DNA from: Treponema sp.
GTDB taxonomy: Bacteria > Spirochaetota > Spirochaetia > Treponematales > Treponemataceae
Direction of reading: 5' to 3'
Assembly: GCA_016293495.1 (NCBI GenBank)
Contig: JAEDED010000003.1
Location: 82,249-146,248, forward strand
DNA: 64,000 nucleotides
Part shown: in pieces, positions 17,722 through 25,314 of the stretch
How positions within the stretch are numbered: the stretch's first letter is position 1
How the letters are laid out: each line of letters begins with the position of its first letter
Translations under genes and position numbers: made by a program
The notes under the pieces: generated by a model
What the model was told of the DNA's origin: nothing
Database searches by the model: none
The model's input: the letters and a program-made list of their open reading frames with translations, nothing else

Positions 17722-19120
17722 TTCCTAATTTTCTCATCTGTGCTTCTTCTTCTACCAGTGAAATATAGTCAGCACGATGCTGGTTTGTATTGATTATAGT
17801 ATTTTTCATTGTAGTAAGTTCCATTTTCATTCCCTTGATAAGCTTTTTGGTATCAGGGTTTCCTGCTTCTTTGAAGAACGCATCAAGAGCTGCAATCTGA
17901 ACAACCAAACGCTGGGCTTCTGAAATCTGTTTGTTAAGAAATTCAAGGATTTTTTCAGAAGTGTTTTTTTCAATTTTCTGATAGCCTGGAAGGTGTTTGA
18001 GCGAGAAGGAATTGTAGAAATTAATCTTTCGTTCAATTTCGCTGATAAATACATGAATATTAATTTTTTCTCTTCTTACTGTTCCTGTAGTTGCATCAGT
18101 AATGTTGATTGTGTAAAGAACTGTAGGTTCATCAATATTGAAGGCTTTCCTGAGCGCATGTACAAATTTGTCAAAGAAAGACTGATGTTCTGCCTGAAGA
18201 AGATTATGGTTTTCGTTGATTTTTTCCATAATTTTCATAAGCTGCGGTGCAAGTCCGCTTAAAGCATGTACTGCACCCATGAGGATTTCTTTTGTATCAA
18301 TCTTCTTTTTTTTCTTTTCTGTTTTTTCGCTTTTTATTTCAAGCTTCTGGAGAAGTGCTTCCTGAAGTGATGCCTTATCCGGAGCAAGGTCTTCTTTTGC
18401 AACTTCTTCAACAAGAGCTGGATAGAACGGCTGTTTGTTTGCGATTGCAGGAAAAAACTTTTTAATTTCTGCGACTTCAGCCTGAATTGATTCAGAGGCT
18501 TTTGCCATATTGAATTTCGGATGGTCAAAAATATCTTTTCTGATAACAGCCTTGTAAACTTCTTTCTGGAATTCGTTAAGGTCTTTTAATATCATGTTGA
18601 TTTCTTTAGTTGTATTTGCACATTTAAAGATGTTGTCGTTCATCATGTTTGCAGTCAGGGCAGGGGAATTCATCTTTGCCTCTGAGTAGAGTATTGCAAA
18701 GCCTCTTGTGTTAGGAGAATTGCTGGTTGTATTAAACTGTGCCCAGTTAAAGGTATTGTTGAACTCAACAAATTTCTTGATTGTATTGAAGCCTGTATTT
18801 TCTACAGAGAATTTATAGTAGGTACATACGAAGTCGAGAATGGCTTCATAGTCAGAAATGCGGGTTCCGATTACAAGAGCTCTTTCTGTATCGAGATATG
18901 GTTCGTTCGGGATGATTTCTACGCCTGAAATCTTTTTTTCAAGTTTATAAGGATCCGGTTTGATGATTGATTTCTGAATGAGGACTTCGATTATGTTTTT
19001 TACGCAGGTGTGGATAAGGCGGTATTTTTCGAGAAGCTGCGGCAGCACTACAGAATTGTAATATTGTGTGCGCTCATCTACTGCTGAAATTAATTTTTTC
19101 GAAAATTCGATATCTGGCAT
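17708..19120 (-). CDS. Conserved hypothetical protein, 470 residues
   Basis: I do not recognise a named domain. The protein is hydrophilic, with no signal peptide or membrane segment. It is mostly helical, with a highly charged Lys/Glu stretch near residue 265 (EIKSEKTEKKKKKIDTKE) between two halves and several possible coiled coils (EKINENHNLLQAEHQSFFDKF). It is first in a two-gene operon with the OppA-like protein, which it overlaps by 14 bases. A cytoplasmic structural or regulatory role is possible but nothing in the sequence proves it. The start at 19118-19120 is the only good one and is preceded by GAGGAA. Confidence 0.75.
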   Translation of the reverse strand: MPDIEFSKKLISAVDERTQYYNSVVLPQLLEKYRLIHTCVKNIIEVLIQKSIIKPDPYKLEKKISGVEIIPNEPYLDTERALVIGTRISDYEAILDFVCTYYKFSVENTGFNTIKKFVEFNNTFNWAQFNTTSNSPNTRGFAILYSEAKMNSPALTANMMNDNIFKCANTTKEINMILKDLNEFQKEVYKAVIRKDIFDHPKFNMAKASESIQAEVAEIKKFFPAIANKQPFYPALVEEVAKEDLAPDKASLQEALLQKLEIKSEKTEKKKKKIDTKEILMGAVHALSGLAPQLMKIMEKINENHNLLQAEHQSFFDKFVHALRKAFNIDEPTVLYTINITDATTGTVRREKINIHVFISEIERKINFYNSFSLKHLPGYQKIEKNTSEKILEFLNKQISEAQRLVVQIAALDAFFKEAGNPDTKKLIKGMKMELTTMKNTIINTNQHRADYISLVEEEAQMRKLGIEND

Positions 19121-19297
19121 AGTAAAAAATTCCTCTTCCTCTCAATCTCTATATTATCTTATATTATTGTAAAAAAATCAAATATTTCGCCTAAAAGCAG
19201 GAATGCTGCAAAAGCCCCCGCTTGTGATTAAAAAACACTCTCCAATGATGGAAAAACATGCAAACCGGTAAATTGGTTCGATTTATACAAAAACTTC

Positions 19298-19326
19298 TTC
19301 ACATAAGTTAAAGTAAGTAGTATATT
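19298..19326 (+). promoter_or_regulatory. Promoter of the malate/lactate dehydrogenase gene
   Basis: TTCACA (19298-19303), 17-base spacer, TATATT (19321-19326). The leader of about 30 bases carries GGAG before the ATG at 19364. Confidence 0.65.
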
Positions 19327-19363
19327 ATTAGTAAGTTTTAATTTTTATTAACTGGAGAATTTT

Positions 19364-20308
19364 ATGGCAAATAAAATTACAATTATTGGTGCTGGTCAGG
19401 TAGGATCAACAGTTGCATATGCTTTGACATTAAGACAGCTTGCCTCAGAAATCGTTATCATTGATATCGTTAAAGATAAAGCTATGGGTGAAGCAATGGA
19501 CATCCGTCAGGGAACACCATTTATCGGACCTGTAAATGTTCGCGATGGAGATTATGAAGATGCTAAAGGCTCTGATATCGTAATTTTCACATCTGGTGTA
19601 GGAAGAAAACCAGGACAGTCTCGCCTCGATTTGACACAGACAAATGTTGACATCGCTAAATCTGTAATTCCTATAATTACAAAAGCTTGTCCAAACGCTC
19701 TTTACGTAATCGTAGCTAACCCAGTTGATATCCTTACATATCAGTTCATCAAAACATCTGGTATTCCTGCAAGCCGCATCTTCGGTACAGGAACAATGCT
19801 TGATACAGCACGTTTCCGCGCTCGTATCGCAGAAACATACAAAGTATGTCAGGAAAACGTTCACGGATACGTATTCGGTGAACACGGAGATTCTTCATTC
19901 GTGCCTTGGTCTTTGGCTAACATCGGATCAATCCCTGTAGACGCTTACGCTCCTTCTTACACAGGAAAAGACGTTCTTCCTTCATTCAATAAAGACGACG
20001 TAGAAGATTACATCCGCAAGTCAGGTGGAATCATCATCGCCGCTAAAAAATGTACAAACTACGGTATCGGTGTAACAACTGCTACATTGGTTGAAGCTCT
20101 TAACTACTCAACAGATTCAGTACTTACAATTTCATCTATGCTTAACGGTGAATACGGAATTTCAGACGTATGTCTTTCAATTCCTACAGTTGTAGGCTGT
20201 AACGGAATCAAGGGTCACCTTGCAACTCCTCTTACAGATTCTGAACTTGCTTCTCTCAAGCACAGCGCTGACTGCCTTAAAGACGTTATCAAACAGGTTC
20301 AGTTCTAA
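19364..20308 (+). CDS. mdh: LDH-fold 2-hydroxyacid dehydrogenase, predicted malate dehydrogenase
   Basis: 314 residues. NAD site IGAGQVGSTVA, catalytic H174 in GEHGDSS, D147 and R150 in LDTARFR, N119 in ANPVDILTY. Overall it resembles L-lactate dehydrogenase, and a similarity search would probably name it so. At the substrate-specificity position (102 in LDH numbering) the sequence is GVGRKPGQSRLDL: R81 stands where LDHs have Gln (NQKPGETRLDL). Arg here is the hallmark of malate dehydrogenase and the basis of the classic Q102R conversion. R87 supplies the second carboxylate arginine. Fumarase follows directly and fumarate reductase is nearby, so oxaloacetate to malate is the likely reaction. 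LDH remains possible until assayed. Confidence 0.85.
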   Translation: MANKITIIGAGQVGSTVAYALTLRQLASEIVIIDIVKDKAMGEAMDIRQGTPFIGPVNVRDGDYEDAKGSDIVIFTSGVGRKPGQSRLDLTQTNVDIAKSVIPIITKACPNALYVIVANPVDILTYQFIKTSGIPASRIFGTGTMLDTARFRARIAETYKVCQENVHGYVFGEHGDSSFVPWSLANIGSIPVDAYAPSYTGKDVLPSFNKDDVEDYIRKSGGIIIAAKKCTNYGIGVTTATLVEALNYSTDSVLTISSMLNGEYGISDVCLSIPTVVGCNGIKGHLATPLTDSELASLKHSADCLKDVIKQVQF

Positions 20309-20320
20309 TTTCAACTGAAC
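20297..20320. repeat. Inverted repeat around the mdh stop codon
   Basis: GTTCAGTT (20297-20304) and AACTGAAC (20313-20320) are perfect inverted arms flanking the TAA. It can form a hairpin on the mRNA just upstream of the terminator and may protect the 3' end. Confidence 0.5.
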
Positions 20321-20323
20321 TTA

Positions 20324-20359
20324 AAAATCCACAGAGTTTAAACTTTGTGGATTTTTTTT
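20324..20359 (+). terminator. Rho-independent terminator after mdh
   Basis: AAAATCCACA..GTTT pairs with AAAC..TGTGGATTTT and ends in a T run. It separates mdh from fumC, which lies 91 bases downstream of the mdh stop. Confidence 0.8.
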
Positions 20360-20398
20360 ATAACCGCAATTAATTTTACAATATAAAAGGAAAATACA

Positions 20399-21787
20399 AT
20401 GGAATACAAAATTGAACATGACTCAATGGGTGAAGTAAGAGTTCCAGCTGATAAATACTGGGGAGCTCAGACAGAACGCAGCCACGAAAACTTCGAAATC
20501 GGTGTAGGTATCGAAACAATGCCTCGCGAAATCACTTACGCTTTCGGAATCTTGAAGAAGGCTGCTGCTCTTGCAAACAATGCACTTAAACCAGAAAAAA
20601 TGACTGATGCAAAATTAAAAGCAATCTGCAAAGCATGTGAAGAAGTAAGTTCAGGAAAATTGAACGACCACTTCCCATTGGTTGTATGGCAGACAGGTTC
20701 TGGTACACAGTCAAACATGAACGCAAACGAAGTTATCGCAAACCGCGCTAACGAAATTGCAAAGAAAAAGCTCTGTCATCCAAACGACGACATCAACATG
20801 TCTCAGTCATCAAACGATACATTCCCAACAGCGCTTCATATTTCTGCCGTATTGGTTCTTGAAGACAAGGTTCTTCCTGCAATCGAAACACTTGTTACAA
20901 CATTCAAGAAGCTTGAAAAAGAAAACAAGGGAATCGTAAAATCAGGACGTACACACCTTCAGGATGCTGTTCCTATCGCTTTTGATCAGGAAATTTCTGG
21001 ATGGAGAACTTCTCTTGAACGCGATGCAGAAATGATCAAATCTTCACTTCCATACCTTAAACAGCTTGCTCTTGGTGGAACAGCTGTAGGAACTGGACTT
21101 AATGCACCTAAAGGATTTGACAAGCTTGTTGCTGAAAAAGTTTCTGAACTTACAGGAAAGAAATTTGTTACAGCGCCTAACAAATATCACGCACTTACAT
21201 CAAAAGACGAACTTGTATACGCACACGGAGCTCTCAAGGCTCTTGCAGCAGATATGATGAAGATTGCAAACGACGTAAGATGGCTTGCATCTGGTCCTCG
21301 TGATGGTCTTGGAGAAATCTTTATCCCAGAAAATGAACCAGGTAGTTCTATTATGCCTGGAAAAGTAAACCCAACTCAGTGTGAACAGGCTACAATGGTA
21401 GCAGTTCAGGTAATGGGTAACGATGCTGCCATCGGTTTTGCTGCCAGCCAGGGTAACTTTGAACTTAACGTATTCATGCCTGTAATCGCATATAACTTTA
21501 TCCAGTCTGGACGTCTTCTTGCAGAAAGTATCCTTTCTTTCAACAAGAACTGTGCAGTAGGAATTAAGGCAAACAAAGAAAAGATGCACCACAACCTCTA
21601 CAACTCTTTGATGCTGGTTACAGCTTTGAATCCATACATCGGATATGAAAACGCTGCAAAAACAGCACACAAGGCTTTCGATGAAAATATCAGTCTCAAA
21701 GAAGCATGTGTAGGCCTGGGCTTCCTTACAGCTCAAGAATTTGACAAGGTATTCAAGCCGGAAGCAATGGCTTATCCTAAAAAATAA
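20399..21787 (+). CDS. fumC: Class II fumarate hydratase
   Basis: 462 residues, the usual FumC length. It interconverts malate and fumarate without an Fe-S cluster. The superfamily signature GSSIMPGKVNPTQCE is near residue 318; other landmarks are the N-terminal KIEHDSMGEVRVPADKYWGA, QTGSGTQSNMNANEVI, MSQSSNDTFPTA and GRTHLQDA. The ribosome site AAAGGA precedes the ATG. Gene order mdh-fumC places two consecutive steps of the oxaloacetate-to-succinate branch side by side. Confidence 0.96.
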   Translation: MEYKIEHDSMGEVRVPADKYWGAQTERSHENFEIGVGIETMPREITYAFGILKKAAALANNALKPEKMTDAKLKAICKACEEVSSGKLNDHFPLVVWQTGSGTQSNMNANEVIANRANEIAKKKLCHPNDDINMSQSSNDTFPTALHISAVLVLEDKVLPAIETLVTTFKKLEKENKGIVKSGRTHLQDAVPIAFDQEISGWRTSLERDAEMIKSSLPYLKQLALGGTAVGTGLNAPKGFDKLVAEKVSELTGKKFVTAPNKYHALTSKDELVYAHGALKALAADMMKIANDVRWLASGPRDGLGEIFIPENEPGSSIMPGKVNPTQCEQATMVAVQVMGNDAAIGFAASQGNFELNVFMPVIAYNFIQSGRLLAESILSFNKNCAVGIKANKEKMHHNLYNSLMLVTALNPYIGYENAAKTAHKAFDENISLKEACVGLGFLTAQEFDKVFKPEAMAYPKK

Positions 21788-21795
21788 TGCAGATA

Positions 21796-21831
21796 CAAAA
21801 AACGAGTTTTCGCGAAAGCAAAAACTCGTTA
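21796..21831. terminator. Hairpin after fumC
   Basis: AACGAGTTTT and AAAACTCGTT pair around CGCGAAAGC. There is no T run on the plus side, so it may be an mRNA-stabilising hairpin or a weak terminator. Confidence 0.5.
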
Positions 21832-21876
21832 CTGCCATAAGTATAATGGTAGGTTTATTCCTACATTGGAGCTGTA

Positions 21877-23961
21877 GTGAGATTTACTGTAAAAGCAAAA
21901 CTTCTTATTTTATTCACAATTATCATTATTCTTGGAAATGGTACTCTTGGTATAGTTACTTTTAGTAGGGCAAAAAAAGCTCTCGAAAAGTCTGTTACTA
22001 AAAATCTAGATACTGTTTCACTTCAGGTTTCAAAAGACATTAAAAATGTCAACGATGCAGAATTTGCCTTGTTGCATTTACTTGCAACAACACCTTCTAT
22101 GAGATCTGAAGAAGTTCCTATTAGTGAAAAATGTCAGATGTTCAAGCACTATATTGATGCAAACCCTGATAAATATGAAAACATTGCCTTTTATGACACT
22201 GAAGGAAATACTTATCTTCCAAACGGAAAACCTCTTCAGTTAAAAGGAAAGCCGTATATTGATATTCCTATCCAGACAGGAAAGGATTATATTCAGGATC
22301 CAGCATTCAGTACTGTAAACAATGCAGTAATCATGTTTATGTCAGTTCCTGTATATAACATGCAAAATAAACCGATTGGTTGTGTAGTTGCAGTTATTAA
22401 AGGAAATGTACTTAACGAAGTTGTAAAGAGTATTGAAGTAACTAAAGGTTATCATCCTAATATCATTAACAGAATAAATAACGAGATTATTGCAAAAGGT
22501 GATGAAGTAACCGATGAACGCATTGATACTGTAGAAATGGATCCTAACAATAATCTTTTGAATATTAGCAGAAGAATCTGTGAAGGTGAAACAGGAATTG
22601 ATACTTATGATGATCCTATAACTGGAAAAAGAAAAATTGCCAGCTTCAGACCTGTTGAAGGCTGTGACTGGGCAGTATTCTGTCCTGCTCCTTATGAAGC
22701 ATTCTATGGTGATTTAACAGCAATGTGGCATCTGTTCTTTGCCATTATTCCAATTGTAATTGTTGTTACTGTGATTCTGTTTATTGTTGTAATTAACTTT
22801 ATTCTTAAACCACTCAAGAATGTTCAGACTTCATTTTCTCAGATTGCAGAAGGAAATGCGGACTTAACAAACAGAATTGATAATAAAACAAATGATGAAA
22901 TCGGCGATGTTGTAAATGGTTTCAATCAGTTTACAGAAAAGCTTCAGTCAATCATGACAGAATTGAAGTCTTCAAAAGAAGATCTTATTAATGTCGGAAA
23001 ATCTTTGTCAGAAAGTACAGTTGATACAAGTGCTTCAATTACTCAGATTATTGCAAATATTGAATCTGTTCACAGTCAGATTACAAATTCCAGTGCAAGT
23101 GTAACAGAGACCGCTGCGGCTGTTAACGAAATTGCCTCTAATATTGAATCTCTTGAAAAAATGATTGAAAATCAGAGCAGGGGAGTTGAACAGGCATCTA
23201 CTGCTGTCGAGCAGATGATTGGAAATATTTCGGCTGTAAATAATTCAGTTGATCTTATGGCTAATTCTTTCAATGAACTTTATTCTAAAACACTTGAGGG
23301 CTGTCGTCTTCAGGAAAGTGTAAATGAAAGAATTGAAGAAATCCGTAATCAGAGTGAAGCTTTGCAGGAAGCCAACCAGGTAATAGCTGCAATTGCTTCT
23401 CAGACAAATCTTCTTGCTATGAACGCAGCAATTGAGGCTGCCCATGCTGGTGAAGCAGGAAAAGGATTTGCAGTTGTTGCTGACGAAATCCGTAAGCTTT
23501 CTGAAAACTCAAGTTCGCAGTCAACTTCTATCGGAAATCAGCTTGATCGTATTCGTGAATCAATTGCCAATGTAGTTTCAGAATCAGTTCAGTCTACAGC
23601 TACATTCAACGAAGTAACAGAAAATATTAAAAATACTGATAGTCTTGTTCAGCAGATTAAAGCTGCAATGAATGAACAAAACTCTGGATCAATTCAGATT
23701 AGTGAATCATTGCAGACAATGAATGACAGTACTACAGAAGTAAGAACTGCTTCTGTTGAAATGGCAGAAGGAAATAAAGCAATTCTTAATCAGATTCAGC
23801 GACTTCAGGATATTACATCAGAAATCAGTTTAAGCATGGAAGAAATGTCTGTTGGTGCCCGTAAGATCAATGAAACAGGTGAAGGCTTGAATGAAATTTC
23901 AAAAAAAATGAATGGATCAATTGATGAGATTGGTTCACAGATTGATTTGTTCAAAGTGTAA
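21877..23961 (+). CDS. Methyl-accepting chemotaxis protein
   Basis: 694 residues from a GTG with GGAG 8 bases upstream. Membrane segments at about 8-28 and 285-308 enclose a periplasmic dCache-like sensor (about 35-280, with ENIAFYDTEGN and YIDIPIQTGKDYIQ). A HAMP domain follows, then the methyl-accepting signalling region with the conserved hairpin tip IAAIASQTNLLAMNAAIEAA. It controls motility through CheA/CheW. dCache domains most often bind amino acids or carboxylates. Its place between fumC and the hdr genes makes a C4-dicarboxylate ligand an attractive guess, but no ligand motif is visible. Confidence 0.94.
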   Translation: MRFTVKAKLLILFTIIIILGNGTLGIVTFSRAKKALEKSVTKNLDTVSLQVSKDIKNVNDAEFALLHLLATTPSMRSEEVPISEKCQMFKHYIDANPDKYENIAFYDTEGNTYLPNGKPLQLKGKPYIDIPIQTGKDYIQDPAFSTVNNAVIMFMSVPVYNMQNKPIGCVVAVIKGNVLNEVVKSIEVTKGYHPNIINRINNEIIAKGDEVTDERIDTVEMDPNNNLLNISRRICEGETGIDTYDDPITGKRKIASFRPVEGCDWAVFCPAPYEAFYGDLTAMWHLFFAIIPIVIVVTVILFIVVINFILKPLKNVQTSFSQIAEGNADLTNRIDNKTNDEIGDVVNGFNQFTEKLQSIMTELKSSKEDLINVGKSLSESTVDTSASITQIIANIESVHSQITNSSASVTETAAAVNEIASNIESLEKMIENQSRGVEQASTAVEQMIGNISAVNNSVDLMANSFNELYSKTLEGCRLQESVNERIEEIRNQSEALQEANQVIAAIASQTNLLAMNAAIEAAHAGEAGKGFAVVADEIRKLSENSSSQSTSIGNQLDRIRESIANVVSESVQSTATFNEVTENIKNTDSLVQQIKAAMNEQNSGSIQISESLQTMNDSTTEVRTASVEMAEGNKAILNQIQRLQDITSEISLSMEEMSVGARKINETGEGLNEISKKMNGSIDEIGSQIDLFKV

Positions 23962-24002
23962 AGTTTTTAGTCTTAAAACATCAATTTTTCATTAAATTTG
24001 GG

Positions 24003-24042
24003 AAAAGGTCGGAAAATATTTATAATTTTCTGACCTTTTTTG
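24003..24042 (+). terminator. Rho-independent terminator after the chemoreceptor gene
   Basis: AAAAGGTCGGAAAAT (24003-24017) pairs with ATTTTCTGACCTTTT (24025-24039), followed by T residues. Confidence 0.85.
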
Positions 24043-24044
24043 TA

Positions 24045-24073
24045 TTCCAAATTTATACAGATTGTAATATAAT
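24045..24073 (+). promoter_or_regulatory. Promoter of the hdr-flx operon
   Basis: TTCCAA (24045-24050), 17-base spacer, consensus TATAAT (24068-24073). The hdrB ATG with AGGAG lies 45 bases downstream. Confidence 0.6.
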
Positions 24074-24118
24074 TGTAAAAAGCAAGTTTTTTGATTTTTT
24101 ATATACATAGGAGCAAGT

Positions 24119-24913
24119 ATGACATATTCGTATTTCCCAGGATGTACGCTCAAAAACAAGGCTAGTGACCTTGATAAATATGCGCGTATCTCTGCGGAAG
24201 CATTAGGGTTCACACTTGAAGAAATCACTGACTGGCAGTGTTGTGGTGGAGAATATCCACTTGGTACAAACGAAGTAGCTAGCAAGCTTCCTTCAGTTCG
24301 TGCTTTGGCTAATGCTCGCGACAAAGGTCAGGATTTAGTTACTCTCTGTTCAGCATGTTACAACGTTATTAAACAGACTAATGACGCTGTTCAGAATGAC
24401 GAGAATACTAGCTTCAAAGTGAATAACTATCTCAAAGAAGATGGTATTGAGTATCACGGTGAAACAAAAGTACTTCATTACTTGGAAATTCTTCGTGACG
24501 TTGTTGGTTGGGACAATGTAAAGAAAGCTGTTAAGAATCCTCTTACAGGTAAGAAGATTGGAGCTTATTATGGTTGTCTTCTTTTAAGACCTGGAAAAGT
24601 TCTCCAGCTTGATGATGCAGAAAACCCTCAGCTTATTGAAGATTTTATCAAGGCTATCGGTGCAACTCCTGTCATTTATGCTCAGAGAAATGAATGTTGT
24701 GGTGCTTACACAATGTTCGAAGACGAATCTATCCCTAAAAATCGTTCACAGAAGATTTTAGCAAATGCAGAAGAAATGGGAGCTGACTTCCTTGTTACTT
24801 CTTGTCCTCTCTGCCGCTATAATCTCATAAAAAATAAAGGTGATTCTAAACTTGATGTAATTTACTTTACAGAATTGTTAGCAGAAGCCCTTGGACTCAA
24901 GGAGGCTAAGTAA
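24119..24913 (+). CDS. hdrB: HdrB-like subunit with two CCG domains
   Basis: 264 residues of the heterodisulfide-reductase B family. Two complete cysteine-rich CCG modules are visible: C9, C41-C42 and C77/C80 in the first, and the Cys of YYGC, the pair in NECCGAY and the SCPLC cysteines in the second. In methanogens these hold two noncubane [4Fe-4S] clusters that reduce CoM-S-S-CoB; bacteria with HdrB but no coenzyme M use another disulfide or protein acceptor. First gene of a seven-gene hdrBCA-flxDCBA block. No DsrC-like partner is encoded in the window, so the acceptor is open. Confidence 0.93.
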   Translation: MTYSYFPGCTLKNKASDLDKYARISAEALGFTLEEITDWQCCGGEYPLGTNEVASKLPSVRALANARDKGQDLVTLCSACYNVIKQTNDAVQNDENTSFKVNNYLKEDGIEYHGETKVLHYLEILRDVVGWDNVKKAVKNPLTGKKIGAYYGCLLLRPGKVLQLDDAENPQLIEDFIKAIGATPVIYAQRNECCGAYTMFEDESIPKNRSQKILANAEEMGADFLVTSCPLCRYNLIKNKGDSKLDVIYFTELLAEALGLKEAK

Positions 24914-24915
24914 TT

Positions 24916-25305
24916 ATGGAAAATAAAGAATTACTCAAAGAAGCCGTATTAATGAGATCTGGTGTTAATCCAAAAAAATGTATGGTATGTGGAAAATGTT
25001 CAGGAACATGTCCTAACTACGATGCAATGGAATATCACCCACATCAGTTTGTACAGATGGTTGAAAATGGCGAAATTGAAAAGCTTATGGCATCAAAATC
25101 AATTTATGCATGTTTGAGCTGCTTTGCATGTCTCGAACGCTGTCCTCGCCAGGTTGAACCTACAAAACTTATTGATGCAGTACGTCAGGTTGTTGAAGGC
25201 CAGAGAGGCCCTCATCATTTAGATCCAGCTCAGGTACCAGAACAGTTAGATCCAGATATGCCACAGCAGGCATTGATGGCTGCTTTCAGAAAGTACAAAA
25301 AATAG
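24916..25305 (+). CDS. hdrC: HdrC-like iron-sulfur subunit
   Basis: 129 residues. Two [4Fe-4S] ferredoxin motifs, CMVCGKCSGTCP and CLSCFACLERCP, are the full electron wire expected of HdrC, which joins HdrA to HdrB. It begins 2 bases after hdrB, with the ribosome site GGAGG inside the end of hdrB. The C-terminus is Pro/Gln-rich (PEQLDPDMPQQ). Soluble; there is no membrane HdrE partner, so this is the cytoplasmic HdrABC type. Confidence 0.94.
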   Translation: MENKELLKEAVLMRSGVNPKKCMVCGKCSGTCPNYDAMEYHPHQFVQMVENGEIEKLMASKSIYACLSCFACLERCPRQVEPTKLIDAVRQVVEGQRGPHHLDPAQVPEQLDPDMPQQALMAAFRKYKK

Positions 25306-25314
25306 GAATTCAAT

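Noticed and set aside
19364..20308. Lactate dehydrogenase annotation
   Set aside because: The fold is LDH-like, but the specificity residue is Arg, and the neighbours belong to the malate-fumarate-succinate branch.
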